Shown here one piece after another: positions 32,090-43,079 of a stretch of DNA of 64,000 nucleotides. Under the pieces are notes generated by a model. It worked only from the letters and a program-made list of their open reading frames with translations, did no database searches and was not told the origin of the DNA. Both the position numbers and the translations under genes were made by a program. Source of the DNA: Solen grandis (lineage: Eukaryota; Mollusca; Bivalvia; Adapedonta; Solenidae); contig CM037780.1 of the NCBI GenBank assembly GCA_021229015.1, positions 64,519,354 through 64,583,353 on the forward strand. Reading direction: 5' to 3'. Within the stretch, counting starts at the first letter, position 1; each line of letters begins with the position of its first letter.

Positions 32090-34540
32090 TCCAAAAAATG
32101 TAATTGTATGGAAGCAGCGTTTATGCAATTTTAGATGAAAAGATAAAATTTTTAAAATTTTAAAAATGACTCTCACATATCTCCGATTTTAAATGAAACC
32201 AATCATTTTTGTTTAATTTGAATTTCTATTTCTAGCATATTTTCATTAAATGTTTGTGCTACATAAGTGTCTCTATTTAGAGAAAATTACTTATATAATC
32301 CATTACTTCGAAACTAAGGATTTCACCCATATCTCGTGTCAAAGGTATTTGAGCGGTTTTGGGTTTTTGTTGTTGTTGTTGTTGTTTTTTCTTTGTTCTT
32401 TTGTCGTTTTTTCTAGTGAACATTTTTTTTCTCTAAAAATTTGCATATAAGTACTTTAAACCATAACTAAGATATATGAATTAAAAACAGGCAGTCAGAA
32501 AAAGCATTAAAAGTGAAAGTATTTCATATCTTAATACTCTAGCAGCATATTGAAATGATGTTTTCAAAATATTTCATCAAGATTTGTAACTGATAATGTC
32601 TTTTTAAGTTAAAAAAAATACTGTCAATCATGCATCCCAAGATAAAACTATATATATATTCTTTTTTCGTGATAAAAATATTTAAACGGACAAATTTTCT
32701 TTGTTTGTTTTTTCAGATTTAATCATCTGATATAAACGCCTTCTAAAAATGTAGCAAAATGTAAACCTCACCACGTTTTTTTGTGTTTTTTTCGTCACAA
32801 AAATTGCTTTTTTATTGAATTTTTAACAAATTTGCATAAAAACACTAAAATGTGACATTTTGGGCCCACAACATTTGGCAAATATACTTTTAATCATGTT
32901 TTAATACATGAACCTTAAAATTTGGGATGTCCTTTAACATTCTGCTCAAAAAAGGAGATTTTTAAAAAAAAGAAATTACCTAAGTTAAAATTAGTTGTAA
33001 TCCGCTTAAACTTCCTTGAATTAATGTCAGTCACTGAAAATGTCTCTTTGTATATTAAGAACTTGCGTGAGAGAATGGGTTTTTAGAGTGTCCTCTCCGG
33101 GGGCAGGAAGTGTCACAAGCTCCCTGTTTTGCAAATTTAATAATTCTGACGTTGAGTAGGACTGTCCCAGAGCTAAGGAGTGATCTGATCAATACATTTT
33201 TGGAGTGATACGGCAACGATGCAAATTACGTATCAGATGTTTCTTAATTAAAAATAAAATTAAAATGTCTGGAGTACTATCGGTGGGACGTAGAATTAAC
33301 GTTAAACGAACGTTGAATCTATCAAATTTAAATAAAATCATTTATCAAATAAGGAAATATGTAACAAAGTCCTGGAATCAGCTTCCTCTGAAAAAGTCCG
33401 AACAAAACCGGACGAAATGGCACATAATATAGTTTATATATATATTGTTAACAAATAATGTCAATAAAATTATGCTATGTTATAGATTTCATTCGTTTGA
33501 AAATCAACATGTTAAGAGTGCGAGGTGTGTGGAATTATATTTAGTTACATATTCCAAATACTTTCTCTTCATTCTTTTCATCTTTTTATTTTCCTTTATT
33601 ATGGTTTTATAGTTGCTAATATTTCATTTCAACATCATTTAATCACCCAGAGGGAGAGGCAAACTTATGACGGATCTCACCAAGCAATCCTGCGTATCAA
33701 TCACACTTATCCGTTGTCCAAGTGGTAATTAAGCATTTGTTATTTTCAGTGTACCAAAAATATATAAGTTTTACGTATGCCTGTAAAGAAAATATGGACT
33801 TTTTGTCCTCAGCATGCATACCTTTTAGCCGTTATATATACGCTTATTTCGTTTTCTTGAAGAATATTTGTGAATCTTTAACTTGCATTATTTTGTATTT
33901 CAAAATATGATATATCATGCTTTACATTGGTTTTAAGTATAACCACAGACAATATTCAATAGCTCCATTAAAAGGTTTAAAACAACACGCGCATTTATTA
34001 GTTAAAACTTTTTCACATAAGAAATGATATTATTTTCATGCATATTTTCATTGCGATATCAATGTATTCATCTATTGTTGTTTTTTTTTAAATTTCATTT
34101 ATTTTAAAATTTTACAGTTTTTACTACAGTTACAAGATATTCCACGATTGTGTTTCCTTGTAGCACTTGGCCAACGAGGAGGTATCATTACTACTGCAAA
34201 TGGCACGATAACTGTTAGGCAGCGGTACAAAAAGACATGTTCTGTGGAACTGTTTAATTGATTTACATAAATAACTCAATCTAAATAGCTACAGATTTTG
34301 ATTTTGATAAAAGAATGTGTACATCATGAAACATCTGTTTCACTTACATTAACCGTAAAATCGACTAAATGACCCTAATCGAAAAGGTAATGATGTTTTA
34401 TATTATCATATGTTTAAGCATTTTTATGATACAAAATTTTAATTAGCACAATTTTAACCTGATTACAAACTGCAAATGCATTTTACTTTATAGGAATTAA
34501 GATAAGTAAATTCAAGGTAAACACTTATTTATGTCTGGTA
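32090..34540. other. Unrecognised AT-rich stretch
   Basis: Contains (GTT)n at 32369-32386 and many T runs. A frame at 33205-33432 (basic, SWNQLPL near the end) is weakly reminiscent of LINE C-termini (VTKSWNQLPL), but too little is left to call. Confidence 0.45.
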
Positions 34541-34558
34541 TAACTATCCATAATCGCT

Positions 34559-35112
34559 TTGAGAGTTTGTCACGTGACAACGAGGAATCGAGGAAGCAGA
34601 AGAAGCAAAACAGACTTTATGAAAACGTTGGCATACAAATCCATTCATATGGAGGCTAGGGCTAGGCGCCATAACCTTATTTTTAGAGGTTTTGTAGAAA
34701 ACACTCTGGGAATATGCACACAGCTGATTAATGAATTATTTTCAGGATTAACCATAGATCCCGATCACGTTTATATTGCACGTGCACACAGGCTAGGCCG
34801 ACCTAACAGAAACAGGCGTTTCCAAAATAGGCCAATCATATTGAACTTTAGAGACTATGAGGCTACAGAGTTTATCATGCGTAAAGTACGCATGCTCAAA
34901 GGCACACCATTCTCTGTGGAATTTGATTTGATTTCCCGCGTGAAAATTAAGAGGTTCGGGGGCGCCTATTGCCTCATTTCAAAGAATTGAACTGGGACTA
35001 CCCCAGATCCAGAGTGCTGATTGTGTACCCGGCTAAGCTAATACATGACGGTATGGTTGCTCGAGATGAATTCCCCGAGTGGAACCAGTGTATGGGTACT
35101 AAGATAAGATAA
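34559..35112 (+). pseudogene. LINE ORF1 (L1-type transposase_22-like RNA-binding protein) fragment
   Basis: Open frame 34559-34990 contains HMEARARRHNLIFRGFVEN, the R-R-x-NLIF/RG start of the ORF1p RRM-like domain. It then has VYIARAHRLGRPN...RPIILNFRDYEATEFI (the A-H-R-x-G ... RPII-x-F motif) and MLKGTPFSVEFDLI. After one frameshift near 34935 it continues as HFKELNWDYPRSRVLIVYPA, then DGMVARDEFPEWNQ, to TAA at 35112. ORF1p binds LINE RNA as a nucleic acid chaperone. No ORF2 follows directly; a reversed LINE 3' tail abuts at 35101. The start codon is not reliable because homology begins inside the frame. Confidence 0.8.
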
Positions 35113-35222
35113 TCTTTTATTATAGTGACATGTGTACATATATATAAATATCAACACATTTCATGTACAAATACAAAATACACCCGGCCCAACGGGCCTA
35201 TATGTCACCTTTTGCAAAATAA
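35101..35222 (-). mobile_element. Solo LINE 3' tail
   Basis: The reverse complement reads GGTGACATATAGGCCCGTTG GGCC then GGGTGTATTTTG ... ACATGTCACTATAATAAAAG ATTATCTTATCTT. It matches 31896-32020 but with a different terminal repeat (ATCTT instead of ACTT). No coding part is attached, so it is a severely 5'-truncated insertion. Confidence 0.7.
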
Positions 35223-35229
35223 ATTAACT

Positions 35230-35408
35230 TATATGGTGCAAGAAGAACATTGGTGAATATATAATGAAAATAACTATTACAAGTAAAATATGTAAGTTAA
35301 TTAAATGGCGGATTTCAGCATTAAGCGTGAATACTGAATGTACTGAGCTACGGGATACAAAATGTGTTCACTTCTAAATGAGATGCAATTCTACTTTTAT
35401 GGTATATG

Positions 35409-35443
<35 letters not shown>

Positions 35444-36285
35444 GCGTAATGCACTATTCCAGTGTGTGCGTGCGTATATATGCGTGCGTATGCGTATGTG
35501 TTGGTGTACATGTGTATCCATGCATATGCACTTGTTCATATAATTCTGTTTGAGTTATAATATCTTAATCATTGTACGAATATTCTAATGCAATTCCAAA
35601 TGAGTTATACTATCATTGTACCAATGTTATCATACAGTTCCAAACGAGTCATCATATCGTGGTCATTGTATCAAATACTATAATAAAATTCTAAATGAGT
35701 CATGATAGTCATATACATATAATTTCAGTTCAACGAATATTAATATACAGCATACAGTATATGGCTTCAGTATAACAAATTAACACATTTAAACCAAAAA
35801 ATTAAAATTTAACTTATTAAGTATAAAATCCCACGACAAATATATCGAATATCAAAGTATAAAACATTGGTGCAATATACCTAACGGTCAATGCGTATAC
35901 ATGTATATTACTTGTGTGACTTCAATGTTATAGGCTAATATATTATAAAATGGCATTTCAAATTCAGCAAATAAAACCGTATGATACATTGGTGTTATAT
36001 ATCATTAGCGAACTCTACTTTTGATACTGTTATTGCGTATTACTGTTAAATAACCCCGGTATATAACATATTACCTCAGTATAATTGGATGACATTTAAA
36101 TTAAAAGTCCGACTATTAATGCTACAACAAGTATCTTGTGATGTAAGAATTGGTACAGTATATAACATAACAATGTATTATCCCAGATCAAATACGTCAG
36201 AATGTACACATGTACTAGTAGGATAGACTTGTTTAAAGATATAGACAGTATTAAAATTAACCTTGTCTATAGGCCACACAAGTCT
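35230..36285. other. AT-rich stretch with a CA microsatellite
   Basis: (CA)n at about 35409-35442. Between 35570 and 35710 short motifs AATGAGTCAT..TAT and CATTGTA recur about every 55 bp, suggesting a degenerate tandem array. No gene. Confidence 0.5.
35409..35442. repeat. (CA)n microsatellite
   Basis: About 17 uninterrupted CA units. Both overlapping open frames (HTHTHT / VCVCVC) are artefacts. Confidence 0.97.
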
Positions 36286-36289
36286 GACA

Positions 36290-36535
36290 CACGCTGTCTT
36301 TAACACTCACTCAGCCCCTCACCGCATGGGTTCGAATCCCGGCAGGATCATTCGGATTTTCATGTGAGGAACCTTCAAGTTGGCTTGCAGTAAGTCGGTG
36401 GTTCTACCAGGATGCCTCCGTGCATTCGGGGTCTTCCTCCACCTGTAATTAGCTGGACGCCGCTATATGACTGAAATACTGACGAAGCGACGGTAAACTC
36501 ATATTGTCAAGTCTAGTCAAGTCAAGTCTGACACA
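36290..36535 (+). mobile_element. tRNA-derived SINE, family C, copy 1
   Basis: Box B GGGTTCGAATCCCGG lies at about 36328-36342. The body has TTTTCATGTGAGGAACCTTC, AGTCGGTGGTTCTACC and GCATTCGGGGTCTTCC. The 3' module is GCTATATGACTGAAATACTG ACGAAGCGACGGTAAAC, with a GTCAAGTC-type tail to 36535. It shares this 3' module with SINE family B. Confidence 0.8.
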
Positions 36536-36649
36536 CCAAGTGTTAACATCGGGCAGCCACATGTCTTATGTGAGACTAACAAAGCAGGTGCTTCAAATGT
36601 GAATCCCATACCGGTTAAGGCCGCCAGGATGAGATGGAAGTACAATCTA

Positions 36650-37020
36650 TATTGACTTCAATTATGTCGAACATCACCTAACAGGTTCAACAAACGGAGG
36701 AATTAGGGCAGCGATAAAAAGGCCGCTACATTGTGCGCTGCTTAATGTACAGGGCTTAATCTTAAGACGTACGAACAAATTACAATCACCAGAATTAAAA
36801 ACAGATTTTGAGTTTCATGGCATTGTGTTATTTACCGAAACATGGAAAAATGAGCTTTCAGATTTTCATGTAAATAATTTTGAACATTTCGTTTTGAACA
36901 GGGCAGAGAAGAAAAAGAATAGAAGGAGGACGTCAGGAAATATTATTGTTTCCCTGAGGTCGCAGGTTAGGTTAATAATGATTTTTCGTCCGTTAGGCCG
37001 TTTATTTTCACTCTGACTTC
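36650..37020 (+). pseudogene. LINE ORF2 endonuclease N-terminal fragment
   Basis: The + strand reads HCALLNVQGL...FEFHGIVLFTETWKNELSDF and FEHFVLNRAEKKKNRR. The pattern N-V-x-G-L ... F-D/H-I-V-x-x-x-E-T-W is the start of the AP-type endonuclease domain with its catalytic Glu. The usual next block (GG-I-V-x-x) appears as SGNIIVSLRS, and after that the similarity is lost before the SINE at 37425. Confidence 0.7.
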
Positions 37021-37424
37021 CTGTGAAACACAAGGTAATGAAGCGGAATAAAATTAGGCTTTTCACTGGTATTATATACTTTGCTAAATTCCCATTGGTC
37101 ATTGTAAAATTAGTCAAAAGAAAAGAAAGAAGTTGCGGAAACGAGTTCTTTAGATCTCTGTTTGTTTTAAAAGTTGAAGTTTTCTTTCCCTGCGAAGGAA
37201 TTGTCCTGAATAGTAAGACACTGCACCTTTTTTAAGGTAAACTGAAAGAGTAGAACGCTAAAAAATAGGAAACACATAAATATCTGAATTGATTGTTCGA
37301 CCCTGAAAGATCCTATATTCAACAAAAACAAAGCTCTTTGAAATACCACGGATCCAAATAATTTGTACAATCTTGGTAGACACTTACAGCGCATTAGACT
37401 TCGGGCTTCAAAACGAATCCGGAC

Positions 37425-37682
37425 TTGACTTGACTATTTCAGTTTACCGTCGCTTCGACAGTATTTTAGTCATATAGCGACGTCTAGCTAATTAAAGGTG
37501 GATGAAGACGCCGAATGCACGGAGGCATCCGGGTAGAACCACCGACCTACCGCAAGCCAGCTGGAAGACTTCCTCACATGAAAATCCGAATGACCCTGCC
37601 GGGAATTCGAACCCACGCGGTGAGGGGCTGAATGGGTATTAAAGTCAGCGACTTTTCCTTCTCGACCACGGAAGCCCGATTA
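37425..37682 (-). mobile_element. SINE family C, copy 2, inside the decayed LINE
   Basis: On minus the head reads GGGCTTCCGTGGTCGAGAAG, then box B GGGTTCGAATTCCC and the family C body. The 3' module ACTAAAATACTGTCGAAGCG ACGGTAAAC and the AGTCAAGTCAAGTCC tail are at 37425-37465. It separates the two halves of the endonuclease region. Confidence 0.8.
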
Positions 37683-37686
37683 TGTT

Positions 37687-40465
37687 TTGAATGATACAGA
37701 TTTAATAGAGGTTTTACCGGTAAATTATCAGGTAGATGAGAATATGCATGTTAAACGCAGTTCGCGTGATAAAGGACGATTAAATGTTTACGGTACGATG
37801 TTGTTAGACTTATGTAAACAAACAGGCCTACGTATTATGAATGGTCGTTGTGGAGATGTATGTCGAAATTATACGTATGTTCTAGTGTTGTGAATTATGT
37901 GATATATACGCAGCATCCAGATTATTGTTTTGTGAAATTCTCCTTTAATATAAGTGACCAGGCTGCATAAAAAAGGCTGATGATAATAAAAGAGATACTA
38001 TAAAATGTAAATATGTATGGAGTATTTCTAGTAAAGATTTTTTTTATAAATTCTATTTGTTTTATTATCATCGGATGATGATACTAAAGCCAGGATGCAG
38101 TATTTAGATAGTAATGTACAAAATGTTACGTGTGCTAGTGATATTGACTCTTGTATTGCTGAATTTGCAGGCATTGTTGATGATGTTATTTTGCGACTTA
38201 TGTAAACCATACATGTCGCCTCTGGCAAACAACTATGTACGAGTATACATGTGATAACAATAGTTCGTGGTTTAATAAAGAATGTCTTGAGAAGAGGAGG
38301 TTATTTCATAATTGTATGCCTACAATAGAATAAATATGGTTAGAGCAAGATCGCAGTGTAAAACGTGTATACGTTGTTGTAAAATAGAATATGATAAGAT
38401 GCAAACAGAGAAACTTATTCAAGCAAATTTTAAGAATGTTAGGTTAGATTGGAAATATGCTAAAATAGTGTGCACATGTACAACAATGCAGTGTACCTTT
38501 GAGTGTTTTGAGAGTTATTTTAGCTGTTTAAACAATCCTGGTGATCCATTTTTTCACTCCCGATGAGGATGTTATTTACTTTATTGAGCGGTATGAACGT
38601 AATGAGATGGAGATTAGGTTTCAATGGTTAGATGTACCTTTTAATTTGGAATCACTTTTAGTCGCCATTAAACAATTGAATACGAATAAAAGTTCAGGTC
38701 CTGACATGTTGATGAACGATTTTTTATTTATGGCTAACATCTATTTTGTGGATATCTGCTTAATTTATTCAAAAAGTTTGAAATTGGTTATTTCCCCGAG
38801 ACATGGTCTGAGGGTTATGTTGTTCCGTTACAAAAAAGCATCTTAAACAATGAAAACAATTATAGAGGAATAACGCTTTAATTATTATTGGAAAATTATT
38901 TAGTCGGTTGCTTAATAACAGACTCAAAGAATGGGCAACAAAATACAGTGTTTATATTGAGGTGCAAGCCGGTTTCAGGTCAGATATGGGGACAGTAGAT
39001 TATGTTTTTGTAAAACATGGTATAATATCACATATGTTGAATACAGGAAAACGTATGTACTGTGAGATTAGTGATTTTACGAAAGCATTTGATTATGTTG
39101 TCAAAGATAATCTTTGGGCGAAGTTAATCAAACTTGAACTTCGAGGAAACATTTTTAAATATTAACAATTCTATGTATAATGCAATTAAATCATGATAAA
39201 ACTTAAAAATAAATCAAGGAATATGGTTAATTGTCTTTTAGAAGTAAGACAAGGGGAGAATTTATCACCGCTTTCGTTCTCAATGTTTTTAAATGATATA
39301 GAAGACATTTTTAATAATAAAGTCCTATCAGGTATGATGTTAGTATGTTTATAATATTTTTAATAATATATGCAGATGATATAGTAATATTTGCAGAAAA
39401 TCGTGATTAACTGCAAAAGAGCCTGGATGCACTTTTAGTTTATTGTAATAGGTGGAAGTTAGTTGCAAATACAAGTAAAACCAAAATAATGTTATTTAAC
39501 AAAGCAGGAAGGCTATCTATTAATCCATTTCATTATAATGGCATGATATTGTTAAATCATTTAGGTATTGTTTTTAGTACAGGAAGGGGGGTCTTTTTCA
39601 GAGGCGAACTACACTGTCTGGTCAAGCGCTTAAAGCTATATTGCAAATGAATAAATATTTACATAAATTTACCGATATATCTGTAAAACATAGATGGATC
39701 TTTTTGATAAATTACTTTTTTTTCAATTCTTAATCATGGTAATAAAGTCTGGAGTTTTGCTCAGGGCAAATGTACTGAAAAGGTACACCTTCAATTTTGT
39801 AAGAGAACACTGGGTGTAAAGAGATGTACACAAAATGATTTTATATCTGGAGAACTTGGACGAATAAATTATCAGTGTTTGCGATACTACATGGTAATTA
39901 TGTATTGGGTTAGGATATTGTGGATAAATAATAACACATATAACAAATACGTCTATGAGATGTTAAAAACAAATGCAGAATGTATTCCTGATAAGAAAAA
40001 TTGGTGTTCACTTTTGAAAGATTTTAATGCACTCTTGGTTTTACTGATGCATGGTTGCATCAAAATATTGGTAACGCTGAACTGTTTTATTACTCATTAA
40101 ACAAAGGATAAAGGATCAGTTTGTTCAAAACTGGAATGGGGGGTTAAATGATTCCAGTAGGGCTGTATTTTACAAAAGTATTGCATCATTTACATTTCAA
40201 CCATATTTAAGTATAATACATTGCGCAAAGTTTAGATACAGTATAACAAAATTAAGAGTTTCTTAACACAAGCTTGGCATTGAAACAGGTAGATGTTCAA
40301 AACTGAATTCCATTCCGATTAATGGACGTAAATGATTAAATTTTAATGTGCTTGACGACGAATATCATTTTATTTTACAATGTGGTCTGTATAATGAATT
40401 AAGGAATAAATATATACCTAGATATTATAAAATACGTCCTTGTATGGTTAAGATGATAAAATTGT
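37687..40465 (+). pseudogene. Decayed LINE ORF2: endonuclease end, RT, C-terminal zinc-knuckle
   Basis: Pieces occur in order, in changing frames: endonuclease end (LLDLCKQTGLRIMNGRCGD, then SSVVNYV and NFS-type residues, 37800-37965); linker INMVRARSQCKTCIR...YDKMQTEKLIQANFKN (38320-38440); RT fingers IKQLNTNKSSGPD (38670); VQAGFRSDMGTVDYVF (38960); DFTKAFDYVVKDNLWAKLIK (39070); VRQGENLSPLSFSMF (39246); catalytic IIYADDIVIFAEN (39365); thumb LGVKRCTQNDFIYGELGRIN (39810); and the C-terminus IETGRC...EYHFILQCGLYNELR (40285-40400). Stops and frameshifts are numerous. The family is the same as the minus-strand LINE at 45918-48300. Confidence 0.85.
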
Positions 40466-40482
40466 TGTTGTTGTTGTTGTTG

Positions 40483-40692
40483 TATTGGGGGTTTACCGTC
40501 GCTGCGATAGTATTTCAATCATATAGCGACGTCCAGCTAATTACAAGTGGATGAAGACCCCGAGTACACAGAGGTACCCGGGTAGAACCACCGACCTACC
40601 GCAAGCCAGCTGGAAGGCTTCCTCACATGAAAAATCCGAAGTCCCAACCGGGACTCGAACCCACTGCGGTGAGGGGCTGAGAGGGGTAAAAA
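40483..40692 (-). mobile_element. SINE family C, copy 3
   Basis: The reverse complement has box B GGGTTCGAGTCCCGG, the TTTTTCATGTGAGGAAGCC and GGTCGGTGGTTCTACCC body, and the 3' module ATATGATTGAAATACTATCG CAGCGACGGTAAAC ending at 40485. It is inserted at the LINE C-terminus next to a (GTT)n run. Confidence 0.8.
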
Positions 40693-42375
40693 AACATTTG
40701 GGAGCTAAATTGTCGGATGTAAACAGTCCCGATATCCGCGATACTACGGTTAAAAGGTCGCTTAAAACACTCATTACTATGTGATATCATTTAAAAAAGG
40801 CGTTGCGAACATGACTAAAAAAATCGTCGAGAGGGAAAGAATGCATACTGACACTGTTACCATAGAAACAGATCAGGGATTATATCGGGGACTTTGTTTT
40901 GATCAAGAAACCTTTGAAGATCATTTTCAAGAAATAAGAAAATAATCTTTTGAAGGATTTTTGGTAATAAAAAAGAGTTTTTGCGCTCATTGGGACATTT
41001 TCCTCTCTTTTTTTCAGGAAATCGACGCGCTGTATTTATTTTTATAAAAAATAGGTACCTGAGGATATTAATCCTTCCCCCCTTTATTTATGTCGAGCTA
41101 TTTGTTAATACTGCAGTCATCTCTTTGTAGAATTTTGAGGGGTGGGGTGTGTCACATTTTGAAAGGAAATGTATATTCTATTAAAAGATATATATAAATC
41201 AGTGTAGATCGATGACCTGTCTTTCTCTTCAATTTTGTATTCAGCATATATTATACATAATATATGTGAAAACCAAAAAAAAAAAAAAAAAAAAAATAAT
41301 AAAATAAATTGAAGAAAAATGCCTGTAGTAAATGCCCCTAAACCATATATACGAGTACATATATCATCATATGCGTTCCCTGTTACCGAAATAATCCCTT
41401 GTAAATAGAGAAAAAAAGGTCAATATATTTTTTCGTGGTCTATTAGTAGCGTATTTGGTTGTCATCAACTTGACCGATGGGACCGAACCACAATCTAGAA
41501 CCAAAAAAATGAGCAAACAGTAGGATACATCGTATACGTAAGATCGGTGGTTATATCTACATATTCGCCATATAAACATTCATTTACTAGCACGCAGAGC
41601 AGCTAAAACTGCAAACTATTTCTGATTATTATATATCGAAATAAAGACATAAAGCACGCAAACTGTAAATCGGTTTTGCTTGATGATACGGTACACTGTT
41701 TTATCGACGTTTTCAATTGTGTGAACTTTATCAATTTTCAAACGAGCAAAAATGATTTGAAATGGCTTCTGTATCAATATATGCTGAGTTTGTTTTCATT
41801 GCGCATTGATTGCGTATTGTGTTTCATAATTTAATACATCTCTAAACCTTAATTCGTTTACGCAGTAGGTTCTGTGTAAATTAAGTGAAAGGATAAAATG
41901 AAACAACAGCTAACATTCTAACATTGTTAATCCTAGATACTTTGTAGGGAACAAAACAGCTGAAAGATCTTTCTAGAATTTATCGTTAGACATTCGTTAT
42001 CAAGACAGACATTATCAAGTCTTATTATACCACAATTTAATTATGTCCGGTCCGGTACAATTGTATTTCAATCGTTTGTAGGGGAATAATTTCACGGTGT
42101 TCAGTGTTAAGTAACCAGTAAACTTGGACTGGAACAGCTGGCTGTGTCAAATCATGAAACACGAGGTAAGCATCGTATTGATCAAGGGTTGGGAAAAACA
42201 GTTTTACTCAAAGCAATCGACTTTATAAACGCATAGGATGCTTGTTGAATTGGCACAAGTTTCTCAATTAATATCTGTTGGGTGCATTATCCCGCAAAAG
42301 GACGAACTCGATGCCTTAAATAAACATAAAAGTGTTACTTCTTTAACATGCCAATGGATTGATAAATTACCATAG
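40693..42375. other. Unrecognised AT-rich stretch
   Basis: Contains an A-run at 41275-41296. ATGAAACACGAG followed by a GTAAGC donor-like site at 42152-42169 could be a tiny first exon, but nothing supports it. Confidence 0.4.
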
Positions 42376-42379
42376 ACCC

Positions 42380-42605
42380 CATAGTCCCCGATGACCGAGT
42401 GGTAAGAGCGTCCGCCTCGAGAATGAGAGGTGATAGGTTCTATACCGGCCGTGACAAAAGTCGTAAAAATGGTACTGGTATAACTCCTTGTATAGTGCTC
42501 AGAATGTGTGTAGTTCCAGAAGTGGTGGACGGTGTCAGGATAATTTGTCTATCATGCAACGTGTATATGGCGTGATACTGCAGGGTGGCACCACTATATC
42601 TTAAT
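42380..42605 (+). mobile_element. tRNA-derived SINE, family B, copy 3
   Basis: The head reads GTCCCCGATGACCGAGTGGT AAGAGCG (box A) and TAGGTTCTATACCGG (degenerate box B). It looks like a Ser/Leu-type tRNA head with CCGCCTCGAGAATGAGAGG, but box B is mutated and the body (ATGGTACTGGTATAACTCC, GGTGTCAGGATAATTTGTC) matches the reversed copies at 2905-3212 and 8085-8252. It is therefore a SINE, not a tRNA gene. Confidence 0.75.
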
Positions 42606-42732
42606 AACATCAGCTAGTGTTTAGAAAAATATGAGAACAGAACAGACATTGTATGAAGATTTATGCAAAGAAGAATAGTAAACTCCTGTGTTTCCTATTA
42701 AGAATAAATGACATGTTAAACATACTTACCCA

Positions 42733-42936
42733 TCACTGTAATGTAATGAGTCTGCGAATGAGTTTATCACTCGAAGCAACCTGACACTCAAAAAGGCTCT
42801 TTTTATCTGGCTGCACGTCCTCTAGCATGAGGTCCAATTGATCTTCAAAAGCAACAGGGCTGAGTTGGAACCCCACAGCAATCGTACCGGTACTGAGCGG
42901 AAAGGAAATGTCCAGTCGCCGCCATACCAAATGCAT
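42733..42936 (-). other. Possible coding exon, unsupported function
   Basis: A minus frame of 67 codons has even composition (SPVAFEDQLDLMLEDVQPDK, then SLFECQVASSDKLIRRLI). A consensus donor GTAAGTATG follows at 42731-42723, and a nested ATGGCGGCGAC start lies at 42925 in another frame. The frame closes with TGA about 6 bases before that donor, so frame and donor cannot both be used as read. No family is recognised. Confidence 0.15.
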
Positions 42937-43079
42937 TTATTAAATCTCGCGTCTTCTACTATACAAAACTGTTATACATTTAAGCAATGTGTTCAAGCCA
43001 ATGTTTTTGTTATTATATACATTAGTACGTCTGTGTCAGAAAACAAGCTTCTTGTATTGTATTGTACAGTTTAATTTCC

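Noticed and set aside
35101..35222. Twin-priming inversion linking ORF1 (34559-35112) with the reversed LINE tail
   Set aside because: In a 5' inversion the flipped piece lies 5' of the tail. Here ORF1 lies beyond the tail's 3' terminus, so separate insertions are simpler.
35348..35553. THTHTH / VCVCVC ORFs on both strands
   Set aside because: Read-through of the (CA)n microsatellite.
42152..42175. Tiny first exon ATGAAACACGAG + donor
   Set aside because: Four codons before a GT are expected by chance and no downstream exon was seen.
42380..42455. tRNA gene (Ser/Leu-like)
   Set aside because: Box B is degenerate and the sequence continues into a SINE body shared with two other loci. The other box A/B hits at 1200-1280, 3140-3212, 4212-4285, 36290-36345, 37610-37682 and 40640-40690 were rejected as tRNAs for the same reason.
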